From an uncultured Alphaproteobacteria bacterium (lineage in GTDB: Bacteria > Pseudomonadota > Alphaproteobacteria > RF32 > CAG-239), in assembly GCA_900553115.1 (NCBI GenBank), contig USCF01000078.1, forward strand, positions 1-5,486: 5,486 nucleotides of DNA, written 5' to 3'. The notes beneath the pieces are model-generated. The model did not search any database. It was not told the origin of the DNA and saw nothing but the letters and a program-made list of their open reading frames with translations. This document shows positions 1 to 5,486 of this stretch, piece by piece. Made by a program: the position numbers and the translations under genes. The stretch's first letter is position 1. Each line of letters opens with the position of its first letter.

Positions 1-42
1 GCTAAAAATGTGAAAATAAGGAATTTATACAGAGTGATAGCA

Positions 43-1398
43 ATGAATAAAAAGTTACTTTTAGCAGTTTCGTTGAGCGCTTTGATTAGTGTTAACGCAA
101 ACGCAGATACAATTTATGAGGCCATGAGCGAAGCCTATAACAGCAACCCTACTTTGCATGGACAGCGCGCAGCCAGCGGTGCTACCAATGAAGATGCGGC
201 AGCTGCCCGTTCTGGTTTTCGCCCAACAATCGGAGTAAACGGCAACTATTCGGATACGCACGTTAGAAAAACCGGAAACGCCACTGTTGACGGATATCAA
301 AAAGGCTATAACGGAAGTATTACTCAGCCGGTGTTTAACGGATTTTCCACATATAACGCCGTAAAAGCCGCAGATTCTGCCGCCAAAGCCGGTATTCAGG
401 ATTTATACGCTGTGGAACAAACTGTTTTGCTCGGTGCTTCAACAGCTTATCTTGATGTTATGCGTGATGAAGCGATTGTTCGTTTGCAAAAAAATAATGA
501 ACGTTTGTTGAAAAAACAATTAGATGAAACATTGGCGCGTTTTGATGTGGGTGAGGTTACCCGCACAGATGTTGCTCAGTCACGCGCCAGCTACGCACAG
601 GCACAGTCAGACGTGATTTCGGCCGAAGGTAATTTAGCGATTTCTAAAGCCACATACTTGCAGATGGTTGGTAAAGAACCTAAGGATTTGCAAAATCCGG
701 CTTCTATTACCAAAATGTTTCCAACCCGTTTTGATGAGGCTATGAATTATGCTCGCAGCAACAACTATTCTTTGCTTGCAGCTAAAAAACAGCTGGACGC
801 CGCTTCTTATAGCGTTAATAGTAATAAAGGCGCTTTGCTTCCAGATGTAAGCTTTACGGCTTCCAGCGGCAAAACCACGCAATCAAATCATGATATGGCC
901 AAAAATCCAAGCACAACCAGCACGCAATATTCTTTGGATATGAATGTTCCATTGTATACCGGCGGTGCAACTCGTGCTAAAATCCGCAAAAGCAAATATC
1001 AAAAATGGCAGGCTCAAGAAGGAGTTTTGGAGGCTGAACGCGCCGTTGTGGCTGGAGTTACCAGTTATTGGCAATCCATGCAGGCAAACAAGTCAAATAT
1101 CACATCTATTCAAGCTCAGGTAAAAGCCTCGGCCATTGCCTTGGAAGGCACGCAAAAAGAAGAGGCTTTGGGAAACCGCACGGTTTTAGATGTGCTTAAT
1201 GCTTATCAAACCCTGTTAACTTCTCAAGTTAATGAAGTAAAGGCTTTGCATGACTACTATGTGTCTGGTTTGCAGCTTATGCAGTCGATGGGTAAATTAA
1301 CAGCTCAAAAATTGGCTTTGAAAGTCAACTTTTATGATGCAGAAGAGCATTATAAAAACACCAAAGGCAAATGGTTGACTTTATCCATTGATAAATAA
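43..1398 (+). CDS. tolC: TolC-family outer membrane efflux / type I secretion channel protein
   Basis: This is an outer-membrane channel of the TolC family (OEP domain). Known members trimerise into a tunnel that joins inner-membrane ABC or RND pumps to the outside for drug efflux or type I protein secretion. I chose ATG 43, giving 451 residues, because it follows AGAG by 8 bases and opens a clean signal peptide: MNKK, a hydrophobic stretch, then cleavage after ANA at about residue 21. An in-frame GTG at 10 would put 11 charged residues before it. The family's two-fold internal repeat is visible: QPVFNGF (95-101) matches VPLYTGG (302-308), and GEVTRTDVAQ (170-179) matches GNRTVLDVLN (377-386). 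Each half has long Ala/Gln-rich helices. The N-terminus has the usual NSNPTL motif (33-38). The C-terminal tail YDAEEHY...KGKW resembles alphaproteobacterial homologues. Length is normal and no break is seen. Partner pump genes are not in the window, so the substrate is unknown. Confidence 0.93.
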   Translation: MNKKLLLAVSLSALISVNANADTIYEAMSEAYNSNPTLHGQRAASGATNEDAAAARSGFRPTIGVNGNYSDTHVRKTGNATVDGYQKGYNGSITQPVFNGFSTYNAVKAADSAAKAGIQDLYAVEQTVLLGASTAYLDVMRDEAIVRLQKNNERLLKKQLDETLARFDVGEVTRTDVAQSRASYAQAQSDVISAEGNLAISKATYLQMVGKEPKDLQNPASITKMFPTRFDEAMNYARSNNYSLLAAKKQLDAASYSVNSNKGALLPDVSFTASSGKTTQSNHDMAKNPSTTSTQYSLDMNVPLYTGGATRAKIRKSKYQKWQAQEGVLEAERAVVAGVTSYWQSMQANKSNITSIQAQVKASAIALEGTQKEEALGNRTVLDVLNAYQTLLTSQVNEVKALHDYYVSGLQLMQSMGKLTAQKLALKVNFYDAEEHYKNTKGKWLTLSIDK

Positions 1399-1408
1399 AG
1401 CAAACCTA

Positions 1409-1437
1409 TTGCCAATTAAAATAAATTTTGCTAATAT
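1409..1437 (+). promoter_or_regulatory. Predicted sigma70-type promoter for the popZ-like gene
   Basis: TTGCCA at 1409-1414 (five of six to TTGACA), a 17-base spacer and TAATAT at 1432-1437 (four of six to TATAAT) form a well-spaced promoter. A TGC extended -10 element precedes it at 1429-1431. It starts just after the tolC stop codon. The predicted start point, about 1443-1445, would give a leader of roughly 30 bases before ATG 1474. It may drive the popZ-like gene and possibly valS and the lipoprotein gene downstream. This is inferred from consensus matching only. Confidence 0.5.
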
Positions 1438-1468
1438 GCCTCAGGTTTTAATTTTAACTTGAGGCATA
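1435..1468 (+). promoter_or_regulatory. Hairpin over the popZ-like ribosome binding site; weak tolC terminator or translational switch
   Basis: TATGCCTCAGGTT (1435-1447) pairs with AACTTGAGGCATA (1456-1468): 13 pairs including one G-U, closing an 8-base AT loop. The right arm contains GAGG (1461-1464), the Shine-Dalgarno of the gene starting at 1474. The stem is followed by only four T (1470-1473), so it could be a weak terminator for tolC transcripts. In read-through RNA it would hide the ribosome binding site. A transcript from the promoter at 1409-1437 would start inside the left arm and could not form the full stem. The pairing is seen directly; the regulatory role is inferred. Confidence 0.5.
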
Positions 1469-1473
1469 ATTTT

Positions 1474-1809
1474 ATGGCAAAAGCAGAAGATGCGTCTATC
1501 GATTCAATTCTAAGGTCGATTCGCGAGGCGATTATTGAAAAAGAACAGCGTAAAAATACAGAAAAAAAAGAACCTGTTTTTACGGTTGCTGAAGAACAAG
1601 ACGAGATTTTTGAACTGACTAAAACTATGATGGTTAAACGTGAGGATATCCCGTATCAGCTTGGTGTTTGGAGCTTTGATGACGTTGCCAAAAAAATTAT
1701 GAAAAAATACCAAACTTATTTTGCTAAGCGTTCGGTAAAAACAGATGTTTCTAATTCAAATGACAATCATGACGACCGAGTGCGTGTAAAGGAAAATAAT
1801 TTTGCCTGA
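1474..1809 (+). CDS. popZ: PopZ-like polar organising protein (DUF2497 family), short C-terminus
   Basis: Probable small homologue of PopZ, the alphaproteobacterial protein that forms a matrix at cell poles and binds ParB and other partners. I chose ATG 1474 (111 residues) because GAGG lies 9 bases upstream; an in-frame TTG at 1459 sits inside that Shine-Dalgarno region. Residues 8-20, SIDSILRSIREAI, match the conserved N-terminal helix of the family (EEILASIRRII type). DEIFELT (43-49) matches the DEVLELT motif. Between them is a charged Lys/Glu-rich linker. SFDDVAKKIMKKYQTYF (67-83) resembles the first helix of the C-terminal domain (LEDVVRELLRPLLKEWL type). The family's following NLP...V..EE helices, needed for oligomerisation in Caulobacter PopZ, are missing; instead there is a polar Asn/Asp-rich tail (90-111). 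Other frames after about 1735 soon hit stops and do not restore the domain. Its place between tolC and valS supports the assignment. Assigned with moderate confidence: the similarity is short and recalled from memory. Confidence 0.72.
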   Translation: MAKAEDASIDSILRSIREAIIEKEQRKNTEKKEPVFTVAEEQDEIFELTKTMMVKREDIPYQLGVWSFDDVAKKIMKKYQTYFAKRSVKTDVSNSNDNHDDRVRVKENNFA

Positions 1810-1883
1810 CGGCTTATTTTCCTCCCCGATTTTTTTAAAATAATATTACTGAAAAATAACGTGAAAAAACGGAATAATGAAAA

Positions 1884-4523
1884 ATGTTAGAGAAGAACTA
1901 TAATCCAAAAGATTTTGAAGAAAAAATTTATGAAAAATGGGAAAATGACGGCGATTTTAAGCCGGACATGAGAAGTAATAGCGAGGCGTTTTCAATTGTG
2001 ATACCGCCGCCGAACGTAACCGGTGTTTTGCATATGGGACACGCTTTGGACGATACTTTGCAGGATATTTTGATTCGCTATAACCGTATGCTGGGCAAAA
2101 AAGTTTTATGGCAGCCGGGGACGGACCATGCCGGTATTGCCACACAAATGGTAGTGGAACGTAATTTGGCTAAAGAAGGTATTACCCGCCATGATTTAGG
2201 ACGTGAAAAGTTTATTGAAAAAGTTTGGGAATGGCGCAAACAGTCAGGCGGAACAATTTGCCGCCAACTGCGTCGTTTGGGTGCTTCCTGCGACTGGAGC
2301 CGCGAGCGTTTTACCATGGATGAAGGTCTTTCTTGCGCCGTGCGCAAAATTTTTGTTTCGCTGTATAAAGACGGTTTGATTTTTAAGGCTAAAAAACTGG
2401 TTAACTGGGACCCTAAACTTGGTACCGCTGTTTCTGATTTGGAAGTGGTGCAAAAAGAAACTGTCGGCAAAATGTATTACTACAAATATCCGATTGAAGG
2501 AACAGAAGGTGAATATATTCATATTGCCACCACTCGTCCGGAAACTATGTTTGGCGATACGGCAGTGGCTGTTTCAAAAGACAATCCGAAACTGGCTTAT
2601 TTAATTGGCAAAAACTGCATTATTCCAATTATCAACCGCGTGATTCCGATTGTTGGCGATGAGCATGCAGACCCAGAAAAAGGCACAGGTGCTGTAAAAA
2701 TTACTCCGGCGCATGATTTTAACGACTTTGAAGTCGGCAAGCGCCACAATCTGCCGATGATTAACGTTTTGAATCCTGATGCGACAATGAACGAAAATAC
2801 TCCGTATGCAGGCTTAACGACGATGGAAGCTCGTGCTAAAACGATTGAAAAATTGACCGAGTTGGGATTGATGGATAAAATTGAAGACCATCCGATGGTT
2901 ATTCCGTACGGTGACCGCAGCGGTGTGGTTATTGAACCTTTGATGACCGACCAATGGTTTGTAGATGCTCCGAAATTGGCTGTTGCTGCGATTAAAGCGG
3001 TGGAAGACGGCGATATGCAATTTGTGCCGAAGAGCTATGAAAAAACATATTTCGAATGGATGCGCAATATTCAGCCGTGGTGTATTTCTCGCCAACTTTG
3101 GTGGGGACATCAAATGCCGATTTGGTATGGTCCGGACGATGAAATTTTCTGTGAAGAAAATGAAGAAGAGGCTAAAGCAGCCGCCGCCAAGCACTATGGC
3201 AAAGAGGTTGAATTGACACGTGAAACCGATGTGTTGGATACCTGGTTTTCTTCAGGTTTATGGGCGTTTTCAACTATGGGCTGGCCTGATGAAACCGAGT
3301 TCTTAAAGACATTTTATCCGACTTCGGTTTTGGTTACAGGTTTTGACATCATTTTCTTCTGGGTTGCCCGCATGATGATGATGAGTATGTATATGATGAA
3401 GCGCGTGCCGTTCAAAAAATGCTATATTCACGGTTTGGTGCGTGACGAGCAAGGCCGTAAGATGAGCAAGTCTAAAGGCAACACTGTTGACCCGATGGAA
3501 ACAATTGAAAAATACGGCGCCGACGCTTTGCGCTTCTTTATGGCAGCCATGGAAACACAGGGACGCGACATCAATTTGTCGGATTCGCGTATTCAAGGTT
3601 ATCGTAATTTTGCTACAAAATTGTGGAACGCCGCTCGTTTTTGTGAAATGAACGAATGCTATTTGGTTAAAGACTTTGATGTAACATCAGCTAAACTCGA
3701 AATCAGCAAATGGATTATGGCAAAAGCCAAAGAAGCCTCTATCGAAGTGACAGAAAACTTAAACAACTTCCGTTTTTCTGATGCGGCAAATGCGGTTTAC
3801 CAATTTATTTGGGGTACATTCTGCGATTGGTATATTGAATTGATTAAACCGATTTTCTATGGCGAAAATGCCGATGAAATTAAGGAAATCCGTGCGGTTA
3901 CAGCTTGGACATTGGATAGAATTTTGGTAATGTTGCACCCGTTTATGCCGTTTATTACCGAAGAATTGTGGGATAATTTGACGATTCGTTCAGGCAAACT
4001 GATTCATGCCGCATGGCCAACAGATGAAACAGTTAACGGTGCGGATAAAAATGAAATTGACCGTGCGATTGACATTATTTCCGCTATTCGTTCTTTGCGT
4101 TCAGCTATGAATTTGCCAGCCGGCGCCAAGTTGCACGCGTTTGTGAAAGATGCAGCGGCAGAAACATTGTCTGTGGTAGAACGTCAAAAAGCTTTGATTT
4201 GCAAACTGGCACGCTTGGAAGAATTAGATGCTTTGGGTAATCGTGAAGTCACAAAAGATATGGTGCAGACTGTTAGCCGTGAAGCCGCAATTTTGATTCC
4301 GTTGAAAGGCGTTGTTGATTTTGAAGCAGAGCGCGCACGTTTGCAAAAAGAATTAGAAACATTAAATAAAAACTTGGAAGGCTACAGCCGTAAGCTGAAT
4401 AACGAAAGCTTTGTTGCTAAAGCTCCGGCGGCAGTGGTTGCCGAAGAAAAACGCCGTCAGGCCGAAGCACAGGAAAACAAAGCAAAAGTTGAAGAAGCTT
4501 TGGCTCGTATTGCAAATTTTTAA
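1884..4523 (+). CDS. valS: Valyl-tRNA synthetase (class I aminoacyl-tRNA synthetase)
   Basis: Cytoplasmic enzyme that activates valine with ATP and charges tRNA-Val, with hydrolytic editing of mischarged threonine. The protein has 879 residues, near the size of proteobacterial homologues. The Rossmann fold carries the class I signatures HMGH (50-53) and KMSKS (526-530). GTDHAGIATQ follows the first (79-88) and WCISRQLWWGHQ precedes the second. The CP1 editing domain shows TTRPET (216-221) and AHDFNDFEVGKRH, both conserved in ValRS. NWDPKLGTAVSDLEV and DTWFSSGLW are further family signatures. A helical anticodon-binding domain follows, then the C-terminal coiled coil (about 810-879), rich in Glu, Lys, Arg and Ala, which is characteristic of ValRS. 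The start is fixed by an in-frame TGA at 1878-1880; the ribosome site is a modest GGA about 10 bases upstream. The enzyme is of bacterial type and intact, with no missing catalytic residue seen. Confidence 0.98.
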   Translation: MLEKNYNPKDFEEKIYEKWENDGDFKPDMRSNSEAFSIVIPPPNVTGVLHMGHALDDTLQDILIRYNRMLGKKVLWQPGTDHAGIATQMVVERNLAKEGITRHDLGREKFIEKVWEWRKQSGGTICRQLRRLGASCDWSRERFTMDEGLSCAVRKIFVSLYKDGLIFKAKKLVNWDPKLGTAVSDLEVVQKETVGKMYYYKYPIEGTEGEYIHIATTRPETMFGDTAVAVSKDNPKLAYLIGKNCIIPIINRVIPIVGDEHADPEKGTGAVKITPAHDFNDFEVGKRHNLPMINVLNPDATMNENTPYAGLTTMEARAKTIEKLTELGLMDKIEDHPMVIPYGDRSGVVIEPLMTDQWFVDAPKLAVAAIKAVEDGDMQFVPKSYEKTYFEWMRNIQPWCISRQLWWGHQMPIWYGPDDEIFCEENEEEAKAAAAKHYGKEVELTRETDVLDTWFSSGLWAFSTMGWPDETEFLKTFYPTSVLVTGFDIIFFWVARMMMMSMYMMKRVPFKKCYIHGLVRDEQGRKMSKSKGNTVDPMETIEKYGADALRFFMAAMETQGRDINLSDSRIQGYRNFATKLWNAARFCEMNECYLVKDFDVTSAKLEISKWIMAKAKEASIEVTENLNNFRFSDAANAVYQFIWGTFCDWYIELIKPIFYGENADEIKEIRAVTAWTLDRILVMLHPFMPFITEELWDNLTIRSGKLIHAAWPTDETVNGADKNEIDRAIDIISAIRSLRSAMNLPAGAKLHAFVKDAAAETLSVVERQKALICKLARLEELDALGNREVTKDMVQTVSREAAILIPLKGVVDFEAERARLQKELETLNKNLEGYSRKLNNESFVAKAPAAVVAEEKRRQAEAQENKAKVEEALARIANF

Positions 4524-4527
4524 GGAG
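4522..4527 (+). promoter_or_regulatory. Strong ribosome binding site overlapping the valS stop codon
   Basis: AAGGAG overlaps the TAA of valS (4521-4523) and lies 6 bases before ATG 4534. It decides the start of the lipoprotein gene, whose reading frame otherwise stays open back to 4411 inside valS. The layout suggests one transcript with efficient re-initiation. Confidence 0.8.
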
Positions 4528-4533
4528 ATAAAA

Positions 4534-5172
4534 ATGAAAAAAATAATTTTAAGTTTGGTTGCAGTATGTTTTATGTCTGCTTGCGCTACTGATCCTTATA
4601 CCGGAGAAAGCAAAGTTGCTAAAACCGCGTGGGGAACAGGTATTGGCGCCGCTGCAGGTGCTGGTATCGGCGCTTTAATCGGCGGTGAAAAAGGTGCTTT
4701 GATTGGTGCCGGTATCGGCGGAGCTACAGGTGCGGCAGCTGGGGGATATATGGATATTCAAGCCAGCAAACTGCGTCAAAAATTAACCGGAACAGGCGTA
4801 CAGGTTGCGCGTGACGGCGATAATGTACGTCTGATTATGCCGAACAGCATAACTTTCAACACCAACGAATCGACAATTAAAACTTCGGCAAACAGTGTGC
4901 TTGATTCAGTTGCTTTAGTTGCTAAAGAATATGACAAAACCAGATTGCAAGTTGTAGGATATACCGACAGTACAGGCAATGATAAAATCAATCAACCGCT
5001 ATCAGAACGCCGTGCCGCAGCCGTTGCAAATTATTTGGCTTTGCGCGGAGTACAGGGCAGTCGTATCAGTTCTTACGGCGCCGGTTCATCTAATCCGATT
5101 GCCTCTAATGCCACAACTGAAGGCAAAGCGCAAAACCGCCGTGTAGAAATTACTTTGATTAACGCTCAATAA
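4534..5172 (+). CDS. yiaD: OmpA-family outer membrane lipoprotein with glycine zipper, YiaD-like
   Basis: Predicted outer-membrane lipoprotein that holds peptidoglycan non-covalently. Its 212 residues follow the plan of E. coli YiaD. Residues 1-17 are a lipoprotein signal ending in MSAC, with Cys17 the lipidation site and Ala at +2, compatible with outer-membrane sorting. DPYTGE (20-25) matches the NPYTGE of YiaD. Residues 34-72 form a Gly/Ala-rich glycine zipper that may insert in or pack against membrane. Residues 99-209 form an OmpA C-terminal domain with GYTDSTG (142-148), LSERRA (156-161), NPIASN and AQNRRVEI. Asp145 and Arg160 are the expected pair that binds diaminopimelate in the peptide stem. 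It lies 10 bases after valS, shares its transcript in all likelihood, and is followed by a strong terminator. The family call is firm. Orthology to yiaD rather than another OmpA-like lipoprotein is an inference from remembered similarity. Confidence 0.9.
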   Translation: MKKIILSLVAVCFMSACATDPYTGESKVAKTAWGTGIGAAAGAGIGALIGGEKGALIGAGIGGATGAAAGGYMDIQASKLRQKLTGTGVQVARDGDNVRLIMPNSITFNTNESTIKTSANSVLDSVALVAKEYDKTRLQVVGYTDSTGNDKINQPLSERRAAAVANYLALRGVQGSRISSYGAGSSNPIASNATTEGKAQNRRVEITLINAQ

Positions 5173-5190
5173 TTTCTATAACTGCTATTA

Positions 5191-5226
5191 AAAAACCGCC
5201 GTGTTGTATAAAATACGGCGGTTTTT
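5191..5226 (+). terminator. Intrinsic terminator of the valS-lipoprotein transcript
   Basis: Positions 5191-5205 pair with 5212-5226 in a 15-bp stem with one G-U pair. It has the GC core CCGCCGT/ACGGCGG, a 6-base loop and a terminal T tract (5222-5226). It starts 18 bases after the lipoprotein stop codon. The matching A run on the left side (5190-5195) means it could also act on the minus strand, as expected between convergent transcripts. Confidence 0.92.
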
Positions 5227-5265
5227 ACAATTTAAAGCTCAATAGTATATATATTTATTCTAAAC

Positions 5266-5309
5266 AAAAAAGCCTCGCTTTGATCTGAAACAGAACAAAA
5301 AAGCGAGGC
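5266..5309 (-). terminator. Intrinsic terminator for a minus-strand transcript
   Basis: GCCTCGCTTT (5272-5281) pairs perfectly with AAAGCGAGGC (5300-5309). The 18-base interval holds a small TCTG/CAGA stem (5284-5287 with 5291-5294). Read on the minus strand, the stem is followed at once by six T (complement of A 5266-5271). On the + strand the stem is followed by AAAC, so the polarity favours minus. With the terminator at 5191-5226 it forms a convergent pair. A GC-rich 10-bp stem plus T6 is strong evidence of termination; the RNA it ends is not identified. Confidence 0.75.
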
Positions 5310-5313
5310 AAAC

Positions 5314-5338
5314 ATTTTGGGGACATTGTCGCCAAAAT
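5314..5338. other. Stem-loop of unknown function
   Basis: ATTTTGG (5314-5320) pairs with CCAAAAT (5332-5338). After a G/G mismatch, GAC (5322-5324) pairs with GTC (5328-5330) around an ATT loop. No T tract follows on either strand, so it does not look like a terminator. It lies just upstream, in minus orientation, of the terminator at 5266-5309 and could be the 5' hairpin of a short RNA ended there. The structure is visible; the role is a guess. Confidence 0.4.
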
Positions 5339-5367
5339 CATATATATTTGATTAGGATGTGTTCTCT

Positions 5368-5405
5368 AAAAAAACTTCTGCCGTGTTTCGCAACAAAACA
5401 GAAGT
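5368..5405 (-). terminator. Intrinsic terminator for a minus-strand gene, with GNRA tetraloop
   Basis: On the minus strand ACTTCTG (5405-5399) pairs with CAGAAGT (5380-5374). The stem continues through two T-G wobbles and one mismatch to TGTT-GCGA-AACA (5395-5384), a GNRA tetraloop. Seven T follow (5374-5368, the first shared with the stem). The T run and the GNRA loop exist only in minus orientation, which fixes the strand. It lies about 14 bases after a minus-frame TAA at 5421-5419, a normal distance for the end of a coding transcript. An outer repeat TCTCTAAAA/TTTTAGAGA (5363-5371 with 5417-5425) encloses the whole. Confidence 0.75.
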
Positions 5406-5418
5406 AACCCTTAAAATT

Positions 5419-5486
5419 TTAGAGATTGTGAAAAAATATTTCACCAAAACGTCTTCTATCTGTTTCACAACGGATGAAAAAGACTA
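5419..5486 (-). CDS. Possible 3' end of an unidentified minus-strand gene (partial)
   Basis: One minus-strand frame is open from the window edge to TAA at 5421-5419. It encodes 21 residues ending in GEIFFHNL and containing CETDRRR. I do not recognise it. The only support is its position: the stop codon comes just before a good minus-strand terminator, and the + strand genes end with their own convergent terminator to the left. The other two minus frames stop earlier or at the very edge. Too little sequence is present to judge coding potential, and the transcript could equally be a non-coding RNA. Confidence 0.25.
   Translation of the reverse strand, partial: VFFIRCETDRRRFGEIFFHNL

Noticed and set aside
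10..42. Upstream GTG 10 start for TolC and TTG 1459 start for the PopZ-like protein.
   Set aside because: The later ATG codons have better-spaced ribosome sites. For TolC the later start also gives a normal signal peptide; for the PopZ-like protein the TTG overlaps the Shine-Dalgarno region.
1818..1846. Possible valS promoter with TAATAT at 1841-1846.
   Set aside because: The matching upstream hexamer at 17-base spacing is TTTCCT, only three of six to consensus, in a region rich in A/T where such boxes are common.
1810..1883. Searched the spacer before valS for a T-box, attenuator or terminator.
   Set aside because: It has only 74 bases, no stable stem and no T-box-like sequence. The T run at 1830-1836 has no GC-rich stem before it.
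5230..5315. Minus-strand 27-residue frame starting with MFASLF.
   Set aside because: No ribosome binding site, and it runs straight through the terminator at 5266-5309.
5247..5349. Direct repeat ATATATATTT at 5247-5256 and 5340-5349, bracketing 83 bases that contain two hairpins, as if a small inserted element.
   Set aside because: The repeat is low-complexity AT sequence and there are no terminal inverted repeats at the borders. Chance is the simpler explanation.
5357..5407. Plus-strand 16-codon frame ATG 5357 to TAA.
   Set aside because: AGG abuts the ATG, leaving no spacing for a ribosome site. The frame simply reads through the complement of the minus-strand terminator.
5352..5468. Minus-strand 38-codon frame starting at GTG 5468-5466 and ending at TAA 5354-5352.
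   Set aside because: No Shine-Dalgarno, a non-ATG start, and its last third is made of the terminator stem and T run, so transcription would be expected to end before the stop codon.
5310..5486. Considered whether the structured right end is part of tmRNA, 6S, SRP RNA, RNase P RNA or a tRNA.
   Set aside because: I could not find the conserved sequence blocks of any of these on either strand in the part that is visible.

Overview
The window looks like a piece of an AT-rich alphaproteobacterial chromosome. Four protein genes lie on the + strand in the order tolC, a popZ-like gene (DUF2497), valS and a yiaD-like OmpA lipoprotein gene. Two things point to Alphaproteobacteria. The tolC / DUF2497-PopZ / valS neighbourhood is, to my recollection, typical of that class (in Caulobacter popZ lies next to valS). 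The TolC protein also ends in a YDxxxHYxxxxxKW-type tail that I associate with alphaproteobacterial TolC proteins. The A/T-rich codon use and short AT-rich spacers fit a low-GC lineage, such as host-associated or gut uncultured groups, but the exact taxon cannot be fixed from the sequence alone.

Layout. 43-1398: a complete TolC-family outer-membrane channel with a signal peptide. 1399-1473: a compact spacer with a good sigma70-type promoter (TTGCCA-17-TAATAT with extended -10) overlapping a 13-bp hairpin that buries the next gene's Shine-Dalgarno. 1474-1809: a 111-residue PopZ-like polar organiser that keeps the N-terminal helix and the acidic DEIFELT motif but appears to lack the last C-terminal oligomerisation helices. 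1884-4523: complete valyl-tRNA synthetase. 4534-5172: a 212-residue lipoprotein with glycine zipper and OmpA-like peptidoglycan-binding domain, 10 bases behind valS with a strong Shine-Dalgarno and so probably cotranscribed with it. 5191-5226: a strong intrinsic terminator.

The last 314 bases carry no convincing complete gene but are dense in RNA-like structure. After the operon terminator come two hairpins that read as intrinsic terminators for the minus strand (5266-5309, and 5368-5405 with a GCGA tetraloop). A third hairpin lies between them, and an inverted-repeat cluster lies at the right edge. A minus-strand reading frame from the window edge stops at 5419, about 14 bases before one terminator. 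The right end is therefore best read as the convergent 3' end of a minus-strand transcript, possibly followed by a short separate RNA.

Together the genes are housekeeping and envelope functions: export channel, cell-pole organisation, valine charging of tRNA, and outer-membrane/peptidoglycan tethering. I see no mobile element, CRISPR, defence system or clearly novel system. The most interesting points are the shortened PopZ homologue, the promoter/hairpin arrangement in front of it, and the structured convergent region at the right end.
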